Below are positions 23,076-35,494 of a stretch of DNA of 64,000 nucleotides, piece by piece; position 1 is the stretch's first letter, and each line of letters begins with the position of its first letter. The translations under genes were made by a program, and so were the position numbers. The stretch spans positions 15,769,030-15,833,029 of the forward strand of contig JAJEKV010000024.1 in assembly GCA_021234155.1 (NCBI GenBank). Reading direction: 5' to 3'. The notes under the pieces are model-generated. The model did not search any database and was not told the DNA's origin. It was given only the letters and a program-made list of their open reading frames with translations. Origin of the DNA: Isoetes taiwanensis. Lineage: Eukaryota; Streptophyta; Lycopodiopsida; Isoetales; Isoetaceae.

Positions 23076-25743
23076 GGAGTCTCTACCCTCATGCTAACTA
23101 GCCTTGTTGGGTGAAAGTTACACTATAGCAATAATATAGAAAGTTGAAGAACTCATATTGGAACTGCCTTCTCCATTGATCTTCATCTTTTACCTAGAAT
23201 CCAACAATTTCGTCCAAAATGCCAAGCTATAGGAAATGCATTTATCAACTGTTTTCTGCACACAAAAGCAAAACCAAAAGCCTCTAATGGCTTATCCAGG
23301 CACAAGGTCTCCCATCTAGGCATGAGGGCCTCCAACTAGACATAAGGGCCTCAACCAGGCATGAAGGCCTCCAACTGGGCACTAAGGCCTCCAAAACAAA
23401 ATGTTACTGAACATAAATAAGGTACAAAGTTGGAAGACGAGTTTTTTTTTTTTTTTTTTTTTGGGGGATCAAATGCTAAAAAAAGGAAGGGAGATGCACA
23501 AAGGAGAGTTGATGAGGGAGAAAAGGGATGTGAATAAGCTAAATAGAGGATAGAAAGAAAAAAGACGAAAAGAAACCAACTCATAACTATCTCCATAGTT
23601 CTAAAACTTTGTTTACCTTCTATTCGATGAAATAAAGGTAAATATCATTTCTATAACTACTATGGAAAAACACGAATAGGAATGCTGAAGAAGAGGCCGA
23701 GCAAAAGAGAAATATAAACCAGTTACGCATGGCTCAAGAGCGAACAATCAAAAGTTGCACATTGAACTGGAGAAGGCCTCAAATTTGTGGGATAGAAATA
23801 AATAACTTACACTAGAAGAGCACGCATTAACCATCAAAAAGTTGGAACCTAAAAGTTGTGGGATAGAAAATAAATAATTTAATCTTACACTAGATGGCCA
23901 TACACTATCCAAAAAACAAGAAGCAAAATTGCTCCCACAACAGAAAACAAGTAAAAACGCACGCCAGGGGTTATGGCCGTGCAAGATCAAGCTAAAAACT
24001 ATGAAAGGAGCAAGCAAGATAGACAAGTTTTTCTCATCTATAATGATCTAGAGGAAATGCCATTGCAAAATTTAGAAACATAAGATAAAGTGCTTTTGTG
24101 AGAGTGCATCTTAAAACTTTACATCTTAATACAATTACTAGGAACATGTGCCCGACAATGCCAAGCATTAGTAGTGGACATATGAAATGGGTCGTGTAAT
24201 AGGATTTGTAGGTGGGAAAGAATTTTGTAAATCTAATCGTATAATAGATGTAATGGACCTAATGGACTACCAAATTGTGAAAGGGGTTAGGGATGCCTGA
24301 TCTTAGCCATGGGTGCGTGGAATTGATAGGTAGGAACAATGAATTTTGTGGAATTGAATTGATAAAGTAATGAACTGCGGTCTTAGGCAAAAAAAGTTAC
24401 AATGCATAGTTTGTAGGTGTAAAAGAATTTTTAAATGTGATTGACCTGCAAGAAGAGCACCTGAGGATCTAAGAAACCCTAGATTTGCAGAAGCACCATT
24501 GTTGCAAAACCAATGGGTCGGGCCAAAGGCGCTCTAATCGCCGACCACTTGCAGAAGGATGTAACGGGCATTGTAATGCATGACCAGAAAAAAAAGGCAT
24601 AACCTAGGGAAGGTTTTTTTCTTGCTGGATTTTCAATTTTCTGATGACAAAATTTTGCTTTTTGGCTGGAATTTCATGTCTACAGGAGACCAAAAAAAGA
24701 GGACGCCTTCCCCCAAAAACATTTTAAGTAAGTAGATAATCGCTATACTTTCGACGTCGAGGCATTCATCTCGACCGTTGATAAATAAGGGGCACGCTCC
24801 ACTGCCAGATGTTTGGGCACTACCACTACCGGATCCAAGGATTTACGCGATCTTCCATTGCAATCTCCTTACGCCAGATGTTTGAATCCACTGGTTATCC
24901 AAGGATTCGTCCTGATCTCCTTAAGCAAGGCGTCTGAATCCACTTGACAGATGAGCGTTTTAGATCCATTGTTCAGTGTTGCACTGTCTTTCTTATACTA
25001 TATAAGGCTGCCCTAGTGATTGCTTTTTAAATTTGGAAGTTAAATCTCTAATACAAATGTTATAAGCTTGCTTTGGATTCGGCTCTGAGCTCTGCCCTCA
25101 TTCCCCACTCAGTTTCAATGAAAAATTCTAAATGATTTATGGCAGGCATTGGAATGTTCTATCTTTTGCTTGAAGAGTAAAAATCTTTAGTAGAGAGGAA
25201 TCGGAATCCCTGCTTTGCAAATCTTGGCTGCCCTATAACTGCATCCGCCCAGACATTTGTCTAAGGTAAAAGGTCGTTTTGCACAGACGATTTGAGAGCC
25301 CTGGAGTTTTGGCTTAGAAGTCATCTCTAAAGAGGGAGATGATTTGCACTTTTGGCTTTAGATGCATCGCCAAACAGAGCAACCGCAGCATGCCCTAAAA
25401 ATTGCACAAAGTTATATAGATTCTCATATCAACGAGCACAATAGCCTCATAACTGACACAGCTTCCAAGCACAGTACGAAACAAATCAAGCTGTAGGAAT
25501 CTATTGCTTAGCAAGACATGCAGATTGCACTTTAACACAAATCCGTCTCACATAGTGCTTCTTGTGGAATCCATTCCTTAGCATCACTTCTAGCTGAGAT
25601 ATGTATATATAATAGCTAATTCACGATGATCTTTGGATCTCGCAAAAAACACCAGTCTATCTAATTCACATAGTGTTGTCTTCCCAAACATTGTGAATCA
25701 TTGTATCATGAAAGGGAACATGCTAAGTTGCTGCTCTTATGGA
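23076..25743. other. Non-coding or highly decayed repeat sequence
   Basis: No gene is recognised. A short tandem repeat of about 22 bases around AGGCCTCCAACT lies at 23,270-23,395. A T run of about 23 bases at 23,440-23,462 starts a decayed stretch with scattered Lys/Glu-rich open segments. At 24,780-25,100 there is LTR-like sequence, with three copies of a GCCAGATGTTTG/AATCCACT word pair and a TATA-like CTATATAAGG at 24,998-25,007. No LTR partner was found. Confidence 0.4.
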
Positions 25744-26392
25744 CCCCACGTCTTCAGCCTAAGGTTTTTATTAAAGAGTATAAAGGTGCAACACATCTGT
25801 AAAATTCTCTAATATTTATAGTCTTTATTATAGATGCTGAGGCACATTGTCATGTGATTGTGCTAAAGTTGATAGTGATATTCCAAAGCTAGCAAAGCTA
25901 ACAGAGGCAAAATTATAGGTATGACGTTCATCTAAATATATCTCATGTATATCAGTGAAACTATAAAAATATGAATGCTTTGATATTTTCATAATTTGGC
26001 ATATATAGCATATATACTTTCTATTTCTGCCACAAAGAACTTCACACAGGCAGGTCAAACCTTGCCCCTCGGTATACCCACAAAGAAGAAAGCTTAGAAG
26101 ACACGCAACATGACTGGTTGACAGTGACATAGCAACATGTCTTTTGCTTTAGTAGCTCGGGAAATGATAGTTTAGAGTTAATTAAGTATTAATGAATGTC
26201 CATTACTCAATGTCCATATCCATTGTCGATTAATGTCAAATGTGTACTTGATGTTAGCAACATTGTTTGCATTAGCATTCTTGATGTTTTTGCTATTGGA
26301 GCACATGATGCTATTCAACCGAGAAAATGCTATTCAGCCCTGAAAGACAATCAACAATAGTCATAAAGTACTAGATATGAGATTATTGCCAT

Positions 26393-26738
26393 CTTTTTTT
26401 TTTGAAGAACTGTGTCATCAATATATTAAAAGAATGGTAATGTTACAAAGCAAGTGAGGAGGAAGGAGAACTGCCCCAAAGAGACAGCAATACCTCGACA
26501 CTCCACAACAAACTCACAGAAAAACTGCAACTCTACTGCTGTACAAACTGACCATCACCATCTACAACACCCAAGAAGTCCCGCCAAATGGCAAACTTCC
26601 GTTCTACTAATCCCGGGAACACCAGAAAGCTTTGAAATAGCTTGTACCTGAGTCTAGGAATCAGAGAGGCTGCAGGCTGTTGAATCCCCTGAAAGATCCA
26701 CAACCGCCGCCGCTTTCAAATCAGCCGCCGCCGCCGCT
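26393..26738 (-). mobile_element. Poly-A retroposon (SINE-like or retrocopy) inserted in R1
   Basis: Comparison with R1 copy 1 (16,075-16,125) shows about 345 extra bases here, replacing about 40. On the minus strand the insert starts in a CGGCGG-rich head and ends TTTTAATATATTGATGACAC..TTCTTC followed by A11. That is the form of a poly-A retroposon. No pol III boxes and no clear target duplication were found. Confidence 0.6.
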
Positions 26739-27307
26739 TCAGATCGTAATACAATAGGCACTGCCCTGTCTATTGGACCTGTATATGGCCACTTAGAAAA
26801 CGTCTTCTAGAAGACTTGATTTGACTCTTCACTACTTCATTAAAAGATGTTCATGCCACAATGTTTTCAAACTTTAGGTCACTTCTACATTTGTGGCTCC
26901 ATGATCATTCTTCAAAAAAAAAAACATTTTGAATTTTGAACGTATGATTTGCACATGGAGCCTGTAGATGTAGCACAAAGAGTTTGGCTTTCTAAATGTG
27001 TCTGAACTATCTAATTACTACTTGATTACTTTGGGCAGATAAAAATGCTCTTTAAATTTTACTTGATAGTGATTGTCAAGTTTTGCAAACAACATTTTTA
27101 GAGCCAACAATCTGGTATGCTTCACATGCATATAATATAAGCTTCACATGCAATAGATTTAAAAGCACACATCAGTGCATGAATCTGGATCAAAGAATCT
27201 ATATAACTTGCAATACCGACGACGAAAACCACCACTGCATGTGAAAAGTCCTATACGAAAAACAAAATGATCAGCCATTGCAAGCTTTAATCATAAACCT
27301 AGCATTC

Positions 27308-27312
27308 AATGC
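27308..27312. repeat. Target site duplication, left copy (AATGC)
   Basis: AATGC immediately precedes the LTR. It matches 49,092-49,096 after the other LTR. The related unfilled site near 16,680 has a single AATGC. Confidence 0.85.
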
Positions 27313-28958
27313 TGTGACGCTCCCTGCTAAACATACGGCGCCCAGCCGTACACCCGGCAGGAAGTCCCCTGTCCGGCTCAACAACCGCACGGGCCCTTCG
27401 TCTACCCCGTACTCTGAGGTGACCCCTAGTGCAGGGAGGGAACACGAAGGTGTCTTGCGCGCCCTTCCCCTATGGGCTCCTATAACAGCGGAAGCGATAA
27501 CACGTCAGAACTAGCATCAAACATATCAATACTACCTCGAAGGGTAGTGCATCACACATATACCAATGCAAAGATGATAAGCACAAACCGTAAAACATGA
27601 GAGCTCCTACCCAGGCTCGGACTCATAAGGAGGATGACTGACCGGCTAGGCCTCACGATAGAGCAGACCGAATCATGGCAATGGCGAGGGCTGGCATAGA
27701 ACAATGGCTAGGGTTGACCACTCCATCCGCCCCCTCCCATTGCATACTTTGCGGATGGGCTAAATCAGGCTCGGCATGACTCTAGCCTTCCGGATCGCAA
27801 TCCCATGGCATCACCCATCGGGACTACTCCAGTTGCATCTCCCTGGTCCGGACGAGGGAAGGGTTGCATCTCCCCTTCCCGGGGTCTAGAGGTTCCGTGG
27901 GCAGCTAGAGAATCGTGGCGACACCGCGATTCTGCACGACTTAACCCCCAAAACGAGCCAAGCCAACACTTGCAGCTCTCGAGGCGGCGGCGGCACCATT
28001 GCCCCGGAGGTGTGGGACCCATGCTCGGCCCACACGCGAAGTGACCGACCATAAGCCTAGCCAGCTATGGGATCCCCCTCGAAGCCCCCACTTTCGGGGG
28101 GATCCTCCCTCCACATTCCCTCTAGCCCGTTATATGGTGCTGAGTCATATCATAGCCTCGATAGCACGGTGGGCTCCTATGCACAAAGCCGCATCTAATA
28201 GGAACTAAGGGATCTACTCTAGGAGCATACTACATATGGCCCTAGGTCTCTACCCCCTTCCCAAAACAAGAGGAGCAAACATGATCAACCATCATCACAT
28301 AATCATCACATCATGAGAATAATCATAAGAAGAACATCTTAACCTAATCATACAAATCTAACTAATGGTTAGGGTTCCTTGATTAGGGTTCAAGATGTTG
28401 AATACTGAGCTCTAGGATGGCTCTACTCTAGATACAAGATACTAGCACATCCGAATGCTAATTCCGGATGAGCTATCTCAACTACTACCCTACATACCTG
28501 CTCCCCGATGCTCTCCCTCCATCCGGTGTGCCTCCATGGTCTTCCCACCCACGTGATCTTTGCTCTTGCTCCAAGAACGACTCTACCTGGCTGGGGGCTG
28601 CTTTGCACCGTCTATGCCACGACAAGCGATGTTGAAAACGGGGTTTTTGAGCAGTAGGAGAGTCTCACGGGTGCTAGGGCTGGAAAGAGGCCTAGGGTTA
28701 GGGTTTAGGCCTATATAAGTTAGGTCCACCTAGGATGCCACGTGGCACCAATCAGGTGCGTCCTGGGTGGCGGGTGCCCAATAGGTTAAGGCCACGTGGA
28801 AAATGGTCTTAACCTATGGTTGGCTAAGTTATGAGAATAACTTGGCCATGCCCCCTATGGCCACAATCTAGGGTATACAAGTCTATGAAGATAGACTTGT
28901 ATAGTGACGGATCCAGGAATATACGTATTTATGGCGTATATTCCCCTGGACCGTCACA
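27313..28958 (-). repeat. Chromovirus 3' LTR
   Basis: It is 1,646 bp, with ends TGTGACG..CGTCACA, and aligns end to end with 47,447-49,091. On the minus strand it starts with a subterminal hairpin (GGAATATACG paired with CGTATATTCC at 28,910-28,950). Differences from the other LTR are few substitutions in three blocks and clustered 1-4 base indels in two blocks. Confidence 0.95.
28690..28720 (-). promoter_or_regulatory. LTR promoter: TATA box and AAACCCTAACCCTA
   Basis: On the minus strand TATATAGG (28,717-28,710) is followed directly by AAACCCTAACCCTAGG. The same arrangement occurs in the 5' LTR (TATATA at 48,850-48,845), where it would drive the genomic transcript. Confidence 0.6.
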
Positions 28959-28971
28959 TTCTCCCCCCCTT
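28959..28971 (-). promoter_or_regulatory. Polypurine tract
   Basis: The minus strand reads AAGGGGGGGAGAA directly against the 3' LTR start TGTGACGG. This is the plus-strand DNA priming site of LTR retroelements. Confidence 0.9.
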
Positions 28972-29816
28972 AGGACAATGCTGTCCTCAGCATTGCGCTA
29001 AGGTGACGAACCTACCTTATGCCTGCAAAAACAACAACATGACATAACCTTTAGTTTACTTTAGCAATCAAGTTTTATTAGTAGAACGTCAAAATTTAGG
29101 CTATATTTGTACTTATACAAAATTATATAGCCTTAACACCGTTATTTCTTACGATAATACAAAGTACTATTATAAGTGTTATTAGGGTTCATAATCTAAA
29201 TTATGGCTCCCCCTATCTTCTCGTAATGCGCTCCTCGTTGAAGTCCCCCTTCTACTTTCCTGCAAAAGGAGCACATTACGTTAGTTTAGTTAATAATTTG
29301 TGGTTTTAGGGGACCACCCCCCTTACCTCCTTGAGCCGAACTACTGGCTCAAGGTTGTCCTACTACCTTGCACAAGATCATGGCCCTTTCGGATTTGAGC
29401 TTAAGGATCATTTAAGATGCTCCCATCATTGCCCATGATCGAGTGCTACCTTGTACTCGATTACCCGGTGCCGAGTACCCCTAGTGCATCATGCCCCAAG
29501 GGTTTGAAGCTAGGGAACGTCTCACGATCCCATCATCGCGCATGATCACTTTAACCTTCACCATGACCCTCCTACGGCCAGGTGTGTGTCCCCCGCATCG
29601 TGGCATAGAGAGCATCTGATCGATGTCCCATCATCGCCCACCATGCCTCAATCCTCACTCACATGACCCTAATGGTCATGCGCACCTCTTGGTGCGTGTG
29701 GCCTAGAGAATGCCCTAAAGGCGTATCCCATCATCGCCCACACGATCCAAGGTTCTGGCACATGCACCCTACTAACTAGAATGCATGCGCTAGGCTTAAG
29801 GCTAACTAACAACTAG
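28972..29816 (-). other. Chromovirus 3' non-coding region with a ~100-bp repeat
   Basis: No ORF of note. A core close to TCCCATCATCGCCCAYGATC recurs near 29,421, 29,529, 29,627 and 29,727, at about 100-base spacing. This points to a decayed tandem repeat between the chromodomain stop and the polypurine tract. Confidence 0.6.
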
Positions 29817-32800
29817 CTAACCACTTGGCAAGTCGGGGTCGACCAAGTCGGAGACGACTCGCCCATCAAACTCCTTCATGAACTCTGGATATTGCTTCTC
29901 CAAATCTTGCTTCAATACCCATGTCGCGTCTTCCACGGGTAAGTGCTTCCACTTAACCAAATATTGGAGGAATTGAGACCTCCTAGTCTTCTTGAATGAC
30001 TTATCAAGAAGTAATTCAGGCACTATTTCTACTTGCTCCTCCGTCATTTCCAACAAAGTTAGGGTATCCAAAACCTCTTCAGGGTTAGGATTGTGCCTCT
30101 TTAATAAACTTACGTGGAAGACCTTGTGAACCTTAAGATGGGCCGGAAGATCCAACTTGTAGGCTTGAGAGCCCACTCTCTCCAAAATCTTGAACGGGCC
30201 AGCCCACCTAGGGGCAAGCTTCTTACAACTCCCAATCCGAAGCTTGGCTTGCTTCACCTTGATCTTCAACCAAACGCTATCGCCTACCTTGAACTCTCTT
30301 ACGGTCCTGTGCTTGTCGGCTACACTCTTCTGCCGACTTCTTGCTGCCAATAAGTAACCCCTTACTTCTTCCACTAGCTGCTGCATATCCCCTAACATTT
30401 GCTGGGATACTTCTACCTTCGACACAGGATTGTGCCAGGTATCCGGGGTTAAGCACTGGTACCCGTAATTTACCATGAAAGGAGACATCTGAGATGACTC
30501 CTGCTTGGCACTATTGTAGGCGAATTCCACCAAGTGGATGTACTCATCCCACTTGGACTGCTTGTTCCACACATAACTTCGAAGCATGTCTTCAATGATC
30601 CGATTCGTCCTCTCCGTCTGGCCATCTGTTTGGGGATGATATGCCGTGCTCATGGAGAGCTTCGTCTGAATGGTGCTAAAGAGATCCTGCCAAAAGGCAC
30701 TCATAAACTTAGAATCTCTATCCGATATTATCTCCCGAGGCATGCCATGGAGTCTAAAAATCTCCTTCACAAATAATTTGGCAGTATCTAATGCGGTGTC
30801 AGTAGTCTTGCAAGGCACAAAATGTGCCATCTTAGATAACTTATCTACGACAACCATCAATGCATCCTTGCCCCGAAGAGTTCTAGGGAGACCTGTGATG
30901 AAATCCATGCTTATGACCTCCCACTTCGCATTTGGCACCCCCAATGGCTCAAGAGCACCTGGAATCCGAAGTTGCTCTGCTTTGGTCTGCTGACATAACT
31001 GGCAATCCCGAATATATGCAGCTATCTGCCTCTTCATTCCTGGCCAGAAGTAACTACTTCGAATCTTGAAATAGGTCTTCATGAAGCCGGCATGCCCTGC
31101 TATTAGGCTGTTATGTGTGTCATGAAGAATTAACTTCCTTACCCCTGAAGATTCAGGCACACACAACTTATGCTTGTGGTACAACAGGTTGCCTTCCTTC
31201 TTATAATGCTTGAAGGCTTCCCACTCTTTATCTGTTCTGGCTTCCCTGGAGAGGCTTTCCCATACCTCCTTGAAGTCCACATCTGTTGGCAAGGACTCTT
31301 CAATCCGCTTGCCAAAGTCACTCGAGAGAGTGGAAATCGCATTACAAAGCGTCCTTGTCTGAAATGGTCTTCTGGAGAGGGCATCTGCTACAACATTAAG
31401 CTTGCCGGGCTTATATATAATATCAAAATCATACTCCTCAAGGAATTCCATCCACCTCCTTTGCCTCAAGTTGAGGAGTGGCTGGGTGAAAAGATACTGA
31501 AGACTCTGGTGATCAGTATCTAACTGAAACTTCCTTCCCAGCAAATAATGCCTCCATATCCTTAATGCCCTGACGATGGCTAGCAACTCCTGATCATGGG
31601 TTGGGTAGCGTTGCTCGGCGTCGCTCATCTTTTTCGAGTCGTAGGCGACTACCCTTCCTTCTTGCATCAAGACTGCCCCTGTTGCTATCTTGCTCGCATC
31701 TGTTGCTACCAACTTATCTTTACTCGGGTCCGGAAGAACAAGCACTGGTGCTGTTGTTAAGGCCTCCTTAAGCTTCTCGAAAGAAGCTTGGACTTTCTCT
31801 AACCAATGGCTAGTCCAATCCTTAATCTTCTTGGCCTTGGTGAGGTCCGACAGAGGGGACGCCCACTTAGCAAAATCCTTCACAAACTTCCTGTAATATC
31901 CCGCCAACCCGAGAAAGCTTCTAACTTCTGCCACATTCCTTGGAGCTGGCCAATCAACTATTGCCTCTATCTTAGATGGATCTGTGGAGATTCCCTCGGA
32001 TGTTACTACATGCCCCAAATATTCCACTCACTTGGAGAGCTTCCCATACAACCGATGACGTCTCAACTTTTCCAACACTTTCCTGAGATGCTGGCAATGC
32101 TCTTCAATGTCGTCGAAGAAGATAATAACAAACTCATCCAAGAAGTCTCTGAAGATGTCATTCATGAGGCGCATAAACGTTGCTGGAGCGTTTAACAATC
32201 CAAAGGGCATTACTGTAAACTCAAAATGACCATACCGCGTTCTGAAAGCGGTCTTATGGATATCCTCTTTTTTTATCCTTATCTGATGGTATCCTGACCT
32301 CAAATCAATTTTAGAGAATACCTTTGCTCCTTGTAACTGGTCCATTAGGTCATCTGCCCTTGGCAATGCATACTTATTCTTTATCGTCTGCTTATTGAGC
32401 TGGCGATAATCTATGCACATTCTTAAGCTCCCATCTTTCTTCTTCACAAAGAGTATAGGTGCTCCAAAAGGAGACACACTTGCTCTTATAAACCCAAGCT
32501 CAAGCAATTCCTGAAGCTGCTTCTTGAGCTCAATCAATTCTGGGGTGCTCATTCTATATGGCGCCTTACTGGTAGGCTTCGCATCTGGAGCCAATGTGAT
32601 CTCACATTCCACACCCCTATAAGGTGGCAGCTGCCGGATTTCATCCGGGAATACATCCTTGAATTCTGAAATAAGCCTTGCTATCTGCTTGGGCAGTTGA
32701 TTCCCCTTTGGGTCACTTCCCTCCTGCTTGCCTAGCTCAACTAATTCCATCCTCAAGATGTAGTCCACCTTATTCCTTTCTATACTTTTCCTTAGCTGCT

Positions 32801-33113
32801 TCAAAGAGATGCACTGCATGGGAGAATCTAGCTTCTTACCTTTCACTATCAATTTGTTGCCGTCTGGTGCCGTCATGGTGACTTCGTTCCGGTCACAATC
32901 GATCATGGCTTTGGCTGGCTTCAAGAATTCCATCCCCACTATAAGATCATATCTTCCGATATCCACGACTTCCGCCCCCATCGGCCACTTAGACCCACTA
33001 AGGTCTATGTCAAAGGAGATCCTCCTCCCCTTAGTGTGCCGAATGGCGCCGTTTGCCATGGCCACTGGTCTTGGCTTAGACTTCAATACCTTGTTCTTCA
33101 TTAGGGCAGCCAA
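29817..33113 (-). pseudogene. pol: Chromovirus pol: protease remnant, RT, RNase H, integrase, chromodomain (one in-frame stop)
   Basis: A single frame is broken only by a TGA at 32,028-32,030. Part 1 (361 aa): protease C-terminal half ([14 protein letters not shown], residues 49-62) without the catalytic DSGA; then RT with [17 protein letters not shown] (224-240), [12 protein letters not shown] (266-276), [12 protein letters not shown] (302-313) and FFDD (332-335). FFDD replaces the usual Y(I/V)DD, and about eight residues after it are missing. Part 2 (736 codons): RNase H (Asp110, Glu147), integrase zinc finger (H302/H312 region, CQLC 342-345), and catalytic Asp375, Asp436 and Glu472 (35 residues between the last two). 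A GPF module (610) and a chromodomain (667-716; W693, W703) follow. Integrase and chromodomain look intact; protease and RT are defective. Confidence 0.93.
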
Positions 33114-33114
33114 T

Positions 33115-33759
33115 CTAGGAGCAAGCCTTGCTGAAAGTCTTAAATCTGCAATTGTTCCTCTTCAGCTTGTTAGACTTAGCATATCCCTTCCACCAGATCC
33201 TTGCCAGTCCAATAAGGTTAGCTGTAGCAACTTTCCCTATATCCTTATCTTTCATACCGTAAGAGTTGCCAAATTCTTCCATTTCATCAAGCCATGCTTC
33301 AGCCTCCATACCTGATCTGTCTTTCCCTGAGAACTGGCCCAGCTTCCTTGTCTTCCATACGTTGCTCATAGCACTATCCACCTTTTTCTGATAATCATCC
33401 GTCTTTCTTGCCCTTTTCCTTGCTCTAGATGTGTCGGACTGACTGTCGGAGCTAGAGCTGTCCTCACTGGAAGAGCTGTCTGATGAACTGGAGCTAGATG
33501 ATGATGGGCTCCTGGTTCTCCTTCTCCGTCTCTTATCCCTGACATTCCCGTGGTTGCCCTCCCCTTCCTGCTGAGGGACTTCGTCACCACCAGGAGGACA
33601 AGGTGGAGGTGGAGGTGGAGGACCATCTTCCTGTGCATTCATCAGAGGTGTCGCCCAGTTGATGAGGTGTTGCATCTGGTTCCTCATCTGCACCAACCTT
33701 GCGTTGACTGCCTCTGGTGACATATCCTGCTCAAAGTCCTCTGGTTCTCTGCCAAACAA
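33115..33759 (-). pseudogene. gag: Chromovirus gag, 3'-deleted
   Basis: 214 codons. The first 60 include an acidic/Gln-rich stretch and a Pro6 run; a Ser/Arg-rich linker follows (about 75-115). The capsid-type core has GQFSGKDRSGMEAEAWLDEM and GLARIWWKGYAKSN (about 140-195), the usual gypsy gag landmarks. The frame then ends. The C-terminal capsid, the CCHC zinc knuckle and the protease DSGA are all absent, and the next frame begins in mid-protease, so an internal deletion joins gag to protease at about 33,114. The frame has no ATG at 33,759 (the codon is TTG) and stays open about 90 bases further upstream, so the true start is uncertain. Confidence 0.88.
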
Positions 33760-34048
33760 GTTCCTTGGTACCCAATTGCATTGTCGGTGCTGGTCTTGAG
33801 ATCCTGCACTTGAGTTCCTTGCTGCAAGGATCGATCATCAATACATGTTATTAAGTTAGGCAATAGTCATTTTTGCTTACAACTAAATTGTTGTTAGGTA
33901 CAAAAGAAATCACATGAAAATTTCATTTACAAGTCAAAATCATGGTAATACATTAATTAGTATATAGGGGTACATTTAATGAATTACATGATAATACTTA
34001 AGAGAGAGTTACAATGTACTTTAATTAACTTAACAAACAAATCTTCCA
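33760..34048 (-). other. Spacer between accessory ORF-B and gag
   Basis: 290 bases, AT-rich, with no ORF except the possible gag N-terminal extension up to about 33,845. An intron acceptor-like TTGCAG lies near 33,825 on the minus strand, so gag could be expressed by splicing; that is inference. Confidence 0.4.
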
Positions 34049-35290
34049 TCAACGATGTCGCTTGAAGAAGTTCTTGATTTTCTTGAATCCTGTGCTCTTG
34101 CCCATGTTCTGCAGGATTCTGGCCGCCGATCCTCCCTCCAATGCTCTTGCCACCAGTGGTGCTGGAAGCTCTGGTGCAGTTGCCGCCACTACTGACAAGT
34201 GCGCATCCCTGAGGTGGCCCCTTGCGAAGTCGAGGGCATGAAGGGCTACAGATCTTTTGAAGAGAATCACATGGTCCATCCCGAAATCTATCCTGGCGTG
34301 GTGTCCAAAGCCTGAGAGTGCTATGAGGAGCACCACGGATTCTTCACCCCTTGGGCTGAACTCCTTGTGGAAGACTATCATCTGTCCTTGGCTAAGGGCC
34401 GGAAGATAGTACCTGAGTGATTTACCCCTGTGCGGCCCCGTGGCTCCCGTACTCTTCCTTTGAGCCGCCTCGCCGAACACATCTAATGCGGTAAGATCCT
34501 CGTGGTCCCTCCACATAGTTGTTGCGTTCTTCAAATTGATGCCTGCTAGATGATTCACGCATACTCCTGGAGCACACTGGTCGGCTGGAGCTTGGGCCTC
34601 TTCCCGGCTTGTACAACCTGCTTTGGATTTCCTGAAATTCTTCCTCTGGGATGATGGGTTCCTGCTGCTGAAACATGTACCTAATCTGTTGATACGCCTG
34701 GATGTCCGACATAGTTTCCCCTGCATAAGAGTGTCGCTCGGCTACCTCCCGTGGAATCTCTTGGTAGGAGTAGTCGATGAAGTCACTACCCTGTTCTTGT
34801 GCCATAAGGCTTAGGAGCTCATCGATCCTGAGGCCCTCCTCTTGACAATAGGGAAGGTTGAGGATGTCGGTGGCGAATATATACTCCTCGCCGTCGATGA
34901 CTACCGGGGTGAGGGCCGTGATACCCATGGGTGGCTCGAAATCCCGCCTTAATGCTTCCTGTTGTCGAGCTAGACGCCTCTCCATCCTTCTTGCCTCCCT
35001 CATCTCCCAACTTGGGTTCTCTTCCTCCTCCTCTTCGTAATCCTGCTCAATCTGCAACATAGGTGCTTCTGATGTGGAGCCGTAATGCTCGTACGCCGTA
35101 GTCTCGATCTCATGGATGCTTATCTGGGCTGCCCGAGTGTCGAGAGGTGCCAAATCCAAGGGTTGAATTGACGGCTCCCCTGGTTGGTTAATTGCCCTAT
35201 ACTGCATGAACAATGCTAAGGCTGCTTGGCTTGAGAGGTACCTATGCCTATGGTGCTTACAGATCATGTAGTCTGGCATGTTTCTGGTTC
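34049..35290 (-). CDS. Chromovirus accessory ORF-B, 3' part
   Basis: Continuation of the ORF that starts near 45,003, after the nested CACTA-like insertion. Frame 1 runs 35,290-34,422. It is acidic, with a EEEEEE run (about 35,035), an Arg/Glu-rich helix (MREARRMERRLARQQEALRR) and VVIDGEEYIFATDIL. Homology-like texture passes to a second frame near 34,600 and continues to 34,049, ending in the basic KKIKNFFKRHR. The switch implies a frameshift or sequence error. No known domain is recognised. Position, strand and length suggest a second element-encoded accessory protein; I do not assign a function. Confidence 0.55.
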
Positions 35291-35293
35291 TAT
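35291..35293. repeat. Target site duplication of the CACTA-like element, left (TAT)
   Basis: TAT at 35,291-35,293 equals TAT at 44,718-44,720. Removing the element and one copy joins the two halves of ORF-B in frame. Confidence 0.8.
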
Positions 35294-35494
35294 CACACTC
35301 ACCCCGGTTTTTGGTCCACTGTTGAAAACATCAGTTTTGGTAGGTCTACATGTCCTGTTTTCAAAGAATCCTACATGTGGATTTGTGGAGGTATGGTTTT
35401 GTTCGATAATGGTGTTCTTTTTTCAGTGGACTAAAACATCCACTGTTGTTTTGTAGTTTCTTCTATTGTGACATGTCATTTTATAATACAATCC

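Larger units (their letters stand above)
25744..27312. repeat. R1 outer part, copy 2 (left flank of the chromovirus)
   Basis: It aligns with 15,408-16,683 and ends at AATGC, where the chromovirus LTR begins. The R1 copy resumes at 49,092 with AATGCAATTCATGC. The retrotransposon therefore split one continuous R1 copy. Confidence 0.85.

Noticed and set aside
27805-28608. Open frames inside the LTRs on both strands
   Set aside because: They differ between the two LTR copies because of indels and match no family; the LTR is non-coding.
30114-32881. Plus-strand open frames opposite the chromovirus pol
   Set aside because: They are antisense shadows of a clearly conserved pol frame.
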